A program made the translations under genes and the position numbers. A DNA stretch of 64,000 nucleotides. Source: Pseudomonas sp. MYb118 (GTDB lineage: Bacteria > Pseudomonadota > Gammaproteobacteria > Pseudomonadales > Pseudomonadaceae). The stretch covers positions 558,001-622,000 of the forward strand of contig NZ_JBFRXN010000001.1 of assembly GCF_040947875.1 (NCBI RefSeq), in the 5' to 3' direction. Positions 26,403-33,526 of this stretch are shown piece after piece (positions within the stretch are counted from its first letter, which is position 1; every line of letters begins with the position of its first letter). Below the pieces are notes generated by a model that had not been told where the DNA came from, made no database searches, and worked only from the letters and a program-made list of their open reading frames with translations.

Positions 26403-27458
26403 ATGAGAAAGCTGAAAGGCCTTATGTGTCTGGGATTGAGCGTTTCCCTGGCGATCGCTGCACAGGCGGCCACTGCGAAAGACATGGTGATTTCCATCTG
26501 GGACGGCTACATGGCTCCGGATGCGCTGGACAAGTTCAAGGCCGCCAGCGGCGTCGAGGTCGACAAGGCCTTGCACGCGACCAACGAAGAGATCATGGGC
26601 AAGCTCATGGCCTCGGGCGGTGAAGGGTATGACGTGGTGTTCGTCTCCTCGCCATTCGCCGAAGTCCTGCACAAACAGGGGCTGCTTGCCGACATCGATC
26701 CGGTCAAGGTCCCCAACCTCAGGAACCTCTACCCTCAAGCCTCGAAACTGGAATACGACCCGGGCAACCATTTCTCGGTGCCGTACACCTGGGGCACCAC
26801 CGGCATCTGCTACCGCTCGGACAAGGTCACCCCGGCCCCGGTGAGCTGGAATGAACTGCTCAACCCCAGCGATGCGCTCAAGGGCAAGGTGACCATGCTC
26901 GCCACCGACCGCTGGATGCTCGGCGCCGGGTTCCTGGCCAAGGGCTGGTCGGTCAACGACAACGACCCGAAACAGATCGCCGCCGTGCGCGACCAGTTGA
27001 TCGCCACCAAGAAACGCATCCTCGCCTTCGACGACACCACCTTCTACTCCAAGCTCGCCTCCGGCGAATCGCTTATGGCGCACGCCTGGGACGGCTGGTG
27101 CAACTACGGCACCCAGGCCAATGCCGCGATCAAGTTCGTGGTGCCCAAGGAAGGCTCCGACCTGTGGGTCGACACCATGGTCGTGCTGAAAAGCTCCAAG
27201 CACCAGGACCAGGCGCTGCAGTTCATCAACTTCATGCTGGCCAAGGAAAACCACGCCTGGGTCGCGGAAAACATCCTCTACAAGGTCCCCAACCAGGCGG
27301 CCATGGCCGGTTTGTCGGCTGACCTGCTCAAGCAATACCCCAACCTCACCATCGCCCCCGACGACTTGCTGAAGATGGAGCAGTTGCGCGACCTGGGCGG
27401 CACCACGCAAAAAGCCTACACCCGGGCTGTCACCGAAATCATGGCGGCGCAGAACTAG
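26403..27458 (+). CDS. Polyamine-type ABC importer B, binding protein
   Basis: A 351-residue PotD/PotF-like periplasmic protein with a Sec signal peptide (MRKLKGLMCLGLSVSLAIAAQA, cleavage near ATA). The mature part begins KDMVISIWDGYMAPDAL and has FVSSPFAEVLHKQGLLA, typical of spermidine/putrescine binders. GTGAG precedes ATG 26403. It is the first gene of a ten-gene same-strand run, and two stable hairpins separate it from the first permease gene, which could raise its mRNA level. Confidence 0.87.
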   Translation: MRKLKGLMCLGLSVSLAIAAQAATAKDMVISIWDGYMAPDALDKFKAASGVEVDKALHATNEEIMGKLMASGGEGYDVVFVSSPFAEVLHKQGLLADIDPVKVPNLRNLYPQASKLEYDPGNHFSVPYTWGTTGICYRSDKVTPAPVSWNELLNPSDALKGKVTMLATDRWMLGAGFLAKGWSVNDNDPKQIAAVRDQLIATKKRILAFDDTTFYSKLASGESLMAHAWDGWCNYGTQANAAIKFVVPKEGSDLWVDTMVVLKSSKHQDQALQFINFMLAKENHAWVAENILYKVPNQAAMAGLSADLLKQYPNLTIAPDDLLKMEQLRDLGGTTQKAYTRAVTEIMAAQN

Positions 27459-27471
27459 GCCACCTCGCTCC

Positions 27472-27526
27472 CGAGGCATGCCGGGCATGCCTCGCCACGT
27501 TCGCAAGCCGCCCGGGCTCCCGGGCG
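27472..27526 (+). promoter_or_regulatory. Two strong hairpins between binding-protein and permease genes
   Basis: Hairpin 1 at 27472-27494 pairs CGAGGCATGCC with GGCATGCCTCG around a single base. Hairpin 2 at 27509-27526 pairs CGCCCGGG with CCCGGGCG around CT. Neither is followed by a T-run, so they look like mRNA-stabilising or partial-terminator elements rather than full terminators. Such structures commonly make binding protein more abundant than permease. Confidence 0.7.
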
Positions 27527-27539
27527 AAAGGATTGGGTA

Positions 27540-28400
27540 ATGAGTGCTTCGCATGCTGACAGGCGCCTGTCGGCCTGGCTTCTTGCGCCCGGCTTCGGCT
27601 GGCTGCTGATCTTCCTGGTGGTGCCGTGCGTGCTGGTGCTGGTCTACAGCTTCGTCGAGCGCGGCGCCTACGGCGGCATCGACTGGCTGTTCACCTGGGA
27701 AAACTACCAGCGCGCGTTCGATCCGCTGTACCTGGGCATCCTGCTCAAGTCGGCGAAAATCGCCGGGCTGGCGACGCTGTTCGCCGTGCTGATCGGCTAC
27801 CCCGCAGCCTACGCGATTGCCCGTGCGCCACGGCGTCACCAGGCGGTGTTCCTGTTCCTGGTGATGCTGCCGTTCTGGAGCAACTACCTGATCCGCACCT
27901 ACGCCTGGATCGTCCTGCTCAACCGTGAAGGCCTGATCAACCGCGTGCTGCAACTGTTCGGCTACAGCGGTGACCCGATCAACCTGTTGTACACCGAAGC
28001 GTCGGTGGTGCTGGGCCTGGTCTACAACTACATCCCGTTCGTGATCCTGGCGATCTTCTCGTCGCTGTCGCGCATCAACAACGAACTGTGGGACGCCTCC
28101 CGGGACCTCGGCGCCTCGGGCTGGATGACCTTCCGCCGGATCATCTTGCCGCTCAGCGTACCCGGTGTCGCGGCCGGGGCGGTGTTCGTGTTCGTGCTCA
28201 GCATCGGCAACTTCATCACCGCCGACCTGCTGGGCGGCAAACAGGTGCAGATGGTTGGCAACCTGATCTACGCGCAGTTCCTCACCGCGCGGGACTGGCC
28301 GTTCGGTGCCGCGCTGAGTTTCTTCCTGATCGCGATCATGCTGATCCTGCTGTTCGTCCAGGCCCTGGTGGCCCGCCGTGCAGAAGGGGGCCGCGCATGA
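27540..28400 (+). CDS. Polyamine-type ABC importer B, permease 1 (PotB/PotH-like)
   Basis: A 286-residue permease with six predicted membrane segments and the loop NNELWDASRDLGASGWMTF. AAAGGA lies upstream of ATG 27540. The stop overlaps the next start (ATGA). It forms the import channel with permease 2. Confidence 0.88.
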   Translation: MSASHADRRLSAWLLAPGFGWLLIFLVVPCVLVLVYSFVERGAYGGIDWLFTWENYQRAFDPLYLGILLKSAKIAGLATLFAVLIGYPAAYAIARAPRRHQAVFLFLVMLPFWSNYLIRTYAWIVLLNREGLINRVLQLFGYSGDPINLLYTEASVVLGLVYNYIPFVILAIFSSLSRINNELWDASRDLGASGWMTFRRIILPLSVPGVAAGAVFVFVLSIGNFITADLLGGKQVQMVGNLIYAQFLTARDWPFGAALSFFLIAIMLILLFVQALVARRAEGGRA

Positions 28401-29203
28401 GCCAGTCGCGTTCCGTGGGCGGCACCGCACTGAACACGCACCTGTGGCTGGTGTATGCCTTCCTGTATGTGCCGATCCTGGTGCTGATCCTGCTGTCGTT
28501 CAACAAGTCCGGCCTGCCGACCGCATGGGGCGGCGTCTCGTTGAAGTGGTACGTGTCGCTGGCCCACAACTCGGCGATCCTGTCGGCGGCGCTCAACACC
28601 CTGATCGTGGCGCTGGCGGCGACCTTCATCGCCTGCGTGCTCGGTACCTTCCTGGCCCTGGGCATCGAGTTGCGCCGCAAGGGCAGCGACAAGGGCCAGG
28701 TGGTGGACACCTTGCTGATGGCGCCGATGATCATCCCCGACATCGTCCTGGCCATCGCGCTGCTGAGCTTCTTCAATTTTCTCAAGGTCGGCCTGGGCCT
28801 GCACTCGATCATCATCAGTCACGCGGTGTTCAACATCGCCTTCGTCTGCGCGGTGGTGCGCACGCGCCTCAAGCATTTTGACTACTCGATCCTCGAAGCC
28901 TCGATCGACCTCGGCGCGAGCGCCTTCACCACCTTTCGCCGGGTGCTGCTGCCGGCGATTTTCCCAGGGGTGCTGGCTGGCGGCTTGCTGTCGTTCACGC
29001 TGTCGGTGGACGAATTCATCATCGCGTTTTTCAACTCCGGTTCCGGCCAGGCGTCGACCACCTTGCCCATGCAGATCTACGCCATGATCCGCTTTGGCGT
29101 CACCCCGGAAATCAATGCCCTGGCGACGCTGGTGATGCTGGTCAGCATCACCGCGCTGCTGGCTTCGCAGCGTCTGAACAAGGCTCCTCGCACCCATGAA
29201 TAA
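28397..29203 (+). CDS. Polyamine-type ABC importer B, permease 2 (PotC/PotI-like)
   Basis: A 268-residue permease with six membrane segments and the loop DYSILEASIDLGASAFTTF. LSVDEFIIAFFNSG is typical of PotC/PotI. Its start overlaps permease 1 by four bases and its end overlaps the ATPase start by eight bases, so the three genes are translationally coupled. Confidence 0.88.
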   Translation: MSQSRSVGGTALNTHLWLVYAFLYVPILVLILLSFNKSGLPTAWGGVSLKWYVSLAHNSAILSAALNTLIVALAATFIACVLGTFLALGIELRRKGSDKGQVVDTLLMAPMIIPDIVLAIALLSFFNFLKVGLGLHSIIISHAVFNIAFVCAVVRTRLKHFDYSILEASIDLGASAFTTFRRVLLPAIFPGVLAGGLLSFTLSVDEFIIAFFNSGSGQASTTLPMQIYAMIRFGVTPEINALATLVMLVSITALLASQRLNKAPRTHE

Positions 29204-30272
29204 TTCATCTGCGGTACTGATCCTGGACAAGGTCAGCAAGTCTTATGGCAACGGCCTGGCGGTCGACGAGGTGTCGCTGAACATCCGCGAGAACGAGTTC
29301 TTCGCGCTGCTGGGCCCCTCGGGCTGCGGCAAGACCACTTTGCTGCGCATGCTCGCCGGTTTCGAGACGCCCAGCGGCGGCTGCATCTACCTGGATGGCA
29401 AGGACATCTCGCCACTGCCGGCCAACAAGCGCCCGCTGAACCTGATGTTCCAGTCCTACGCGCTGTTTCCCAACATGACCGTGCGCAAGAACATCGCCTA
29501 CGGCCTGGAGATGGAGCGCCTGCCGGAAGCGGAGATCCGCCGCCGGGTCGATGAAGTGCTGGGCACCGCGCAGCTCGCCGAACTGGCCGAGCGCAAGCCC
29601 GACCAGCTCTCCGGCGGGCAGCGCCAGCGCGTCGCCCTGGCGCGGGCGCTGGTCAAGCGGCCACGGGTGTTGCTGCTGGACGAACCCCTGGGCGCGCTGG
29701 ACAAGAAGCTGCGGGAAAAGATGCAGCTGGAACTCAAGCGCCTGCAACTGGAAAGCGGCATCACCTTCATCATCGTCACCCACGACCAGGAAGAAGCCCT
29801 GGTCATGTCCGACCGCATGGCGGTGCTCGATGGCGGCAAGGTCTGCCAGTGCGGCAGCCCCAGCGAACTCTACGAGAACCCCAACAGCCGCTTCGTCGCC
29901 AACTTCATCGGGGTCAGCAACCTGCTCGAGGGCGTGCGTTCCGGGCAGCACAGCGTGCGGGTCAACGGCCAGGAATTCAACGTCGAAACCGAGGTGCCGC
30001 TGGTGCCGGGGCAACCGGTGGCGCTGGTGGTGCGTCCCGAGCGCCTGCAGGTGCTGGGGGAGGGCGAGACCTGCACCAACCAGGTCGGCGGCCAGGTCGT
30101 CGAGATCGCCTATCACGGCCTCGACACCAACCTGCATGTGCAGACCGCGTTCAGCGACAAGCCGCTGATCGTGCGGGTGCCGTCCTCGCAATGCGAAGGC
30201 GCCCACTTTGCGCTGGGCATGCAGGTCCGGCTCGGCTGGCAGGCTCGCCATGCCCGCGTATTGACGCGCTGA
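29196..30272 (+). CDS. Polyamine-type ABC importer B, ATPase
   Basis: A 358-residue PotA/PotG-like ATPase with Walker A GPSGCGKTT, signature LSGGQRQRVALARAL, Walker B LLLDEPLGALD and a C-terminal TOBE domain (VVRPERLQV). It completes importer B. The glycosyltransferase gene begins 34 bases after its stop, on the same transcript by appearance. Confidence 0.89.
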   Translation: MNNSSAVLILDKVSKSYGNGLAVDEVSLNIRENEFFALLGPSGCGKTTLLRMLAGFETPSGGCIYLDGKDISPLPANKRPLNLMFQSYALFPNMTVRKNIAYGLEMERLPEAEIRRRVDEVLGTAQLAELAERKPDQLSGGQRQRVALARALVKRPRVLLLDEPLGALDKKLREKMQLELKRLQLESGITFIIVTHDQEEALVMSDRMAVLDGGKVCQCGSPSELYENPNSRFVANFIGVSNLLEGVRSGQHSVRVNGQEFNVETEVPLVPGQPVALVVRPERLQVLGEGETCTNQVGGQVVEIAYHGLDTNLHVQTAFSDKPLIVRVPSSQCEGAHFALGMQVRLGWQARHARVLTR

Positions 30273-30305
30273 ACAATTAAAAAGACCAGGCAGGAGAAGT
30301 GTTCG

Positions 30306-31589
30306 ATGAAACAGAAAGTGATCGCGTTCTTTCCCGAAGCCGCCTATGGCCCGGCCCTCAATTCCGTCGGCATCGCCCAGGCGTGCGAAGCCCTCGGCCA
30401 CAAGGCGGTGTTCCTCACCGACCCGGGTATGAGCGGCGTGTATGCCGGTTATGGTTTTGAAGAACACATGGTCAACATGTCCGCGCCGATGCCGCCGGAA
30501 GAAATGGCCCGCTACTGGGTCGACTTCATCAACGGCCACATTCCCAACTTTCGCAAGACGCCGCTGGATCAGATCGACAACTATGTGAAGGAGTGCTGGG
30601 CCGCCATCGTCGACACCGCCAAGTGGGCACAGAAGGAATTGCCGGCGGTGCTGGACAAGGTCAAGCCGGACCTGATCTGTGTCGACAACGTGATCCTGTT
30701 CCCGGCGATCAAACAATACGGCAAGCCGTGGGTGCGGATCATTTCCTGCTCGGAAAACGAGATCGAGGACCCGGACATCCCGCCGCACCTGTCGGGCATG
30801 AGTGTCGACGACAAGGCCGGCCATGCGCAATTTCGCCAGCGCTTCGAAGAGGTGGTCGGGCCGATCCACGACGATTTCAACCAGTTCCTGCAAGCCCATG
30901 GCGAGGCGCCGTACCCGCTGGGCACCTTCTTCGAAGCGTCGCCCTACATGAACCTGTTGCTGTACCCGGACGCGGTCAAGTTCGAGCGTCGTCACCCGTT
31001 GCCGGCCGAGCGCTTCCACTACCTGCAAGGGTGCGTGCGCAACGATACGAGCTATGAGATTCCAACGTTTGCCGTCCACAACGACAAGCCGCTGCTCTAT
31101 GTCAGTTTCGGTAGCCTCGGCTCAGGTGACGTCGAGCTGCTGCAACGGCTCATCCGCGCCGTGGGGCAGTTGCCATACCGGGCGCTGTTCAACGTCGGCG
31201 AGCACCTGGACGAATACCCGGACCTGCCGGGCAATGTGCAGATTTCCAACTGGTTCCCGCAGCCGTCGGTGATCGCCCAGGTCGACGCGGTGATCCACCA
31301 CGGCGGCAACAACAGCTTCACCGAATGCCTGTTCTTCGGTAAGCCGGCGATCGTCATGTCCTACGTCTGGGACGGTCACGACAACGCCATGCGCGCCGAG
31401 GAAAGCGGCCACGGCTTCAGGCTCGATCGCTACGAGTGGACCGAGGCGCAACTGGCGGAAAAACTCGCCGCCTGCCTGAACGACCAGAGCATGCGCCAAC
31501 GCTTGCAGCGCACCAGCGCGCAGATGCAATCCCGCAAGGGCCCTGCCGATGCAGCGGCCATTCTCGACAAGGTCCTGAACGATGCTTGA
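30306..31589 (+). CDS. UGT/MGT-type glycosyltransferase, paralogue 2
   Basis: A 427-residue GT1-family glycosyltransferase (GT-B fold). Acceptor-domain start KVIAFFPEAAYGPALN; donor-domain motifs LYVSFGSLGSGD and HHGGNNSFTE, then WDGHDNAMRAEE. AGGAG precedes ATG 30306. It is cytoplasmic. It sits inside the importer B operon, and its stop overlaps the start of a cupin gene by eight bases. A glycosyltransferase co-transcribed with an amine importer and an aldehyde dehydrogenase is unusual; it might glycosylate the imported compound or an intermediate (inference). Homologous along its whole length to the protein encoded at 23902. Confidence 0.86.
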   Translation: MKQKVIAFFPEAAYGPALNSVGIAQACEALGHKAVFLTDPGMSGVYAGYGFEEHMVNMSAPMPPEEMARYWVDFINGHIPNFRKTPLDQIDNYVKECWAAIVDTAKWAQKELPAVLDKVKPDLICVDNVILFPAIKQYGKPWVRIISCSENEIEDPDIPPHLSGMSVDDKAGHAQFRQRFEEVVGPIHDDFNQFLQAHGEAPYPLGTFFEASPYMNLLLYPDAVKFERRHPLPAERFHYLQGCVRNDTSYEIPTFAVHNDKPLLYVSFGSLGSGDVELLQRLIRAVGQLPYRALFNVGEHLDEYPDLPGNVQISNWFPQPSVIAQVDAVIHHGGNNSFTECLFFGKPAIVMSYVWDGHDNAMRAEESGHGFRLDRYEWTEAQLAEKLAACLNDQSMRQRLQRTSAQMQSRKGPADAAAILDKVLNDA

Positions 31590-31950
31590 TACCAACACCA
31601 CGGCGGGGTTCACCCCGTACCTCGAAGCCGTCAGCACCCGCACCGACCTGGTGGATTGGGGCGTGCAGAGTGACGCCGTCGAAGGCGTCTCGCATTCCAG
31701 CGGGCGCCTGCTGTTCAAGGGTCCCAACAACAGCCCCGAAACCGGCCTGTGGGTGTGCACCCCAGGGCGCTGGCGCCTGTCGATTCCCCGTGACGAGCTG
31801 TGCCATTTCCTCGAAGGCGATGCCACGTACCGTCACGACAACGGTGAGGTGATCGAAATCCGCGCCAACACGCTGGTGCTGTTCCCGGCCGGCTGGACTG
31901 GCGAATGCCATGTGCGGGCGACCCTGCGTAACGTTTACATGCTGGCTTGA
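31582..31950 (+). CDS. Small cupin (Cupin_3/EutQ-like), copy 1 in operon B
   Basis: A 122-residue cytoplasmic cupin: TGLWVCTPGRW, DELCHFLEGDATYRHDNGEV and LVLFPAGWTGE. ATG 31582 overlaps the glycosyltransferase stop. It resembles the next gene but one (32109) and the cupin at 15215. In Cupin_3 proteins function is poorly known; an isomerase or binding role is possible. Confidence 0.8.
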   Translation: MLDTNTTAGFTPYLEAVSTRTDLVDWGVQSDAVEGVSHSSGRLLFKGPNNSPETGLWVCTPGRWRLSIPRDELCHFLEGDATYRHDNGEVIEIRANTLVLFPAGWTGECHVRATLRNVYMLA

Positions 31951-31963
31951 AACCCAACCCGAA

Positions 31964-32083
31964 CCTGTAGGAGCGGGCTTGCCCGCGATGGTCGTCAACG
32001 ATGACGTGGGAAACCTGACACCCCTCGGTGTTTCGGAATCCATCGCGACGGTTCGACGTCTCGACAAGCTCGCTCCTACAGGG
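31964..32083. repeat. REPIN with an altered right arm, inside operon B
   Basis: The left arm is CTGTAGGAGCGGGCTTGCCC. The right arm should read CATCGCGAGCAAGCTCGCTC but instead has CATCGCGA, then about 19 bases containing TTCGACGTCTCGA, then GCTCGCTCCTACAGG. It separates the two cupin genes within an otherwise gap-free gene run. Confidence 0.85.
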
Positions 32084-32108
32084 GATATCACTCATTTGGA
32101 GAATGTTT

Positions 32109-32453
32109 ATGACCACCCCATTTCTGTACAACCCCCTGAACATCACCGACGTCAAGGACTGGGGCGTGATCCCCACCATGCTCGAAGGCGAGTCCCGGGT
32201 CAGCGGCGTCGTCCTGCACAAGGGCCCGGAAGGGCAGTCCGAGTGCGGCGTGTGGATCTGCACCCCGGGCAAGTGGTTCTGCCACGTCACCAGCGACGAG
32301 TTCTGCCACTTCCTCGAAGGCCGCTGCACCTACGTGCACGAGTCCGGTGAAGTGATCGAGATCAAGCCCGACACCGCGGCGTTTTTCCGCAAGGACTGGA
32401 AGGGCGTGTGCACCGTCCATGAGACGGTGAAAAAGGTCTACATGATCCGGTGA
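32109..32453 (+). CDS. Small cupin (Cupin_3/EutQ-like), copy 2 in operon B
   Basis: A 114-residue cupin with CGVWICTPGKW, DEFCHFLEGRCTYVHESGEV and FFRKDWKGV. It is a diverged duplicate of the cupin at 31582, with the same motif order and spacing. TTGGAGA precedes ATG 32109. The kinase-like gene starts five bases after its stop. Confidence 0.8.
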   Translation: MTTPFLYNPLNITDVKDWGVIPTMLEGESRVSGVVLHKGPEGQSECGVWICTPGKWFCHVTSDEFCHFLEGRCTYVHESGEVIEIKPDTAAFFRKDWKGVCTVHETVKKVYMIR

Positions 32454-32458
32454 CCGCC

Positions 32459-33526
32459 ATGACCCAGACATCTGTGACCGCAGCCGAGCGCGAACGCCAG
32501 CGCGCCGCCTTCCTGGCGCGTGCCGGGTTGGCCGCGGCGCCCTTGGAGGCGTTGCCGGCGGATGCCTCGACCCGACGCTATTTCCGCCTGGGCGGCGAGG
32601 GTCTGTTGCTGATGGACTCGCCACCGCACAGCGAGCCGATCGGCCCGTTCGTCCAGGTTGCCCGGCATCTTCACGGCCTGGGGCTGTCGGCGCCGGGCCT
32701 GATCCTGGTGGACGAGGAGGCGGGGTTGGCGTTGATCGAGGATTTCGGTCACGACACCTACACCCGCCTGCTGGCGGCCGGGCACCCGGAAGGGGCGCTC
32801 TACCGCTTGGCGGTGGATGCGCTGGTGGCGTTGCATCGCGCGCCGCCCGCTGCGGCACTGGCGCCGTACGATGCCGGGCAGTTGAGTGACGAATGCGCAC
32901 TGTTCATCGACTGGTACGCGCCGCTGCTGATCGGCCAGGAGGCTGCGCGCGAGCTTCGTGGGGCGTACCTGGCGCTGTTCGCCGAGGCCTGCCGCGAGGT
33001 TGCGCAACGCCGCGAAGCGCTGGTGCTGCGCGACTACCACGTGGACAACCTGATGCTGCTCGAAGGCCGCCAGGGCGTGGCGGCCTGTGGCTTGCTGGAC
33101 TTTCAGGATGCCTTGAATGGCGCGGCGGCCTACGACCTGATGTCCTTGCTCGAAGACGCCCGCCGCGATGTGCCCGAAGGATTGCGGGTGGCCTTGCTGA
33201 CCCATTACCTGATGCAGCGCCCGGAGCTCGACTCGCTGCGTTTTCTCGAAGACTACCGCCGGCTCGCCGCCCAGCGTCACGCCAAGGTGCTGGGGATTTT
33301 CGTGCGCCTGGCCGGCCGCGATGGCAAGCACGGTTACCTGGCGCACCTGCCGCGCACCCTGGGGCTGTTCGTGCGTGCCCTCGACGCCGAGGCCTTCGGG
33401 CCGCTGCGCGCGTGGCTCAACGGCCATGTGCCGGGCTGGCGCGACGAACTGCCGCCGGCCACCCTCGCTGCATTGCGCCAAACCCCTTATCGAATGGTTC
33501 AAGGATCTGCCCATGACCCTCTTTAG
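32459..33526 (+). CDS. Aminoglycoside-phosphotransferase-fold small-molecule kinase
   Basis: A 355-residue APH-family protein. The catalytic loop is LRDYHVDNLMLL and the metal-binding motif is LLDFQDALNGAAAYDL. The N-terminal nucleotide lobe contains DASTRRYFRL. The closest family resemblance I recognise is the phosphotransferase often found beside tsaE in alphaproteobacteria, not a true resistance enzyme. It probably phosphorylates a sugar, amino alcohol or similar intermediate. ATG 32459 or GTG 32450 could be the start. Its end overlaps the aldehyde dehydrogenase start by 14 bases. Confidence 0.8.
   Translation: MTQTSVTAAERERQRAAFLARAGLAAAPLEALPADASTRRYFRLGGEGLLLMDSPPHSEPIGPFVQVARHLHGLGLSAPGLILVDEEAGLALIEDFGHDTYTRLLAAGHPEGALYRLAVDALVALHRAPPAAALAPYDAGQLSDECALFIDWYAPLLIGQEAARELRGAYLALFAEACREVAQRREALVLRDYHVDNLMLLEGRQGVAACGLLDFQDALNGAAAYDLMSLLEDARRDVPEGLRVALLTHYLMQRPELDSLRFLEDYRRLAAQRHAKVLGIFVRLAGRDGKHGYLAHLPRTLGLFVRALDAEAFGPLRAWLNGHVPGWRDELPPATLAALRQTPYRMVQGSAHDPL

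Noticed and set aside
26271..28430. 719-residue open frame on the minus strand
   Set aside because: It is antisense to the importer B binding protein and permeases, which have clear family motifs, signal peptide and ribosome-binding sites. Its composition is typical of antisense frames in GC-rich DNA.
29205..31079. 624-residue minus-strand frame
   Set aside because: Antisense to the ATPase and glycosyltransferase genes; no family motif or ribosome-binding site.
32459..33526. Antibiotic-resistance phosphotransferase
   Set aside because: The fold is shared, but the motifs fit small-metabolite kinases and the gene sits inside a catabolic operon without mobile elements.
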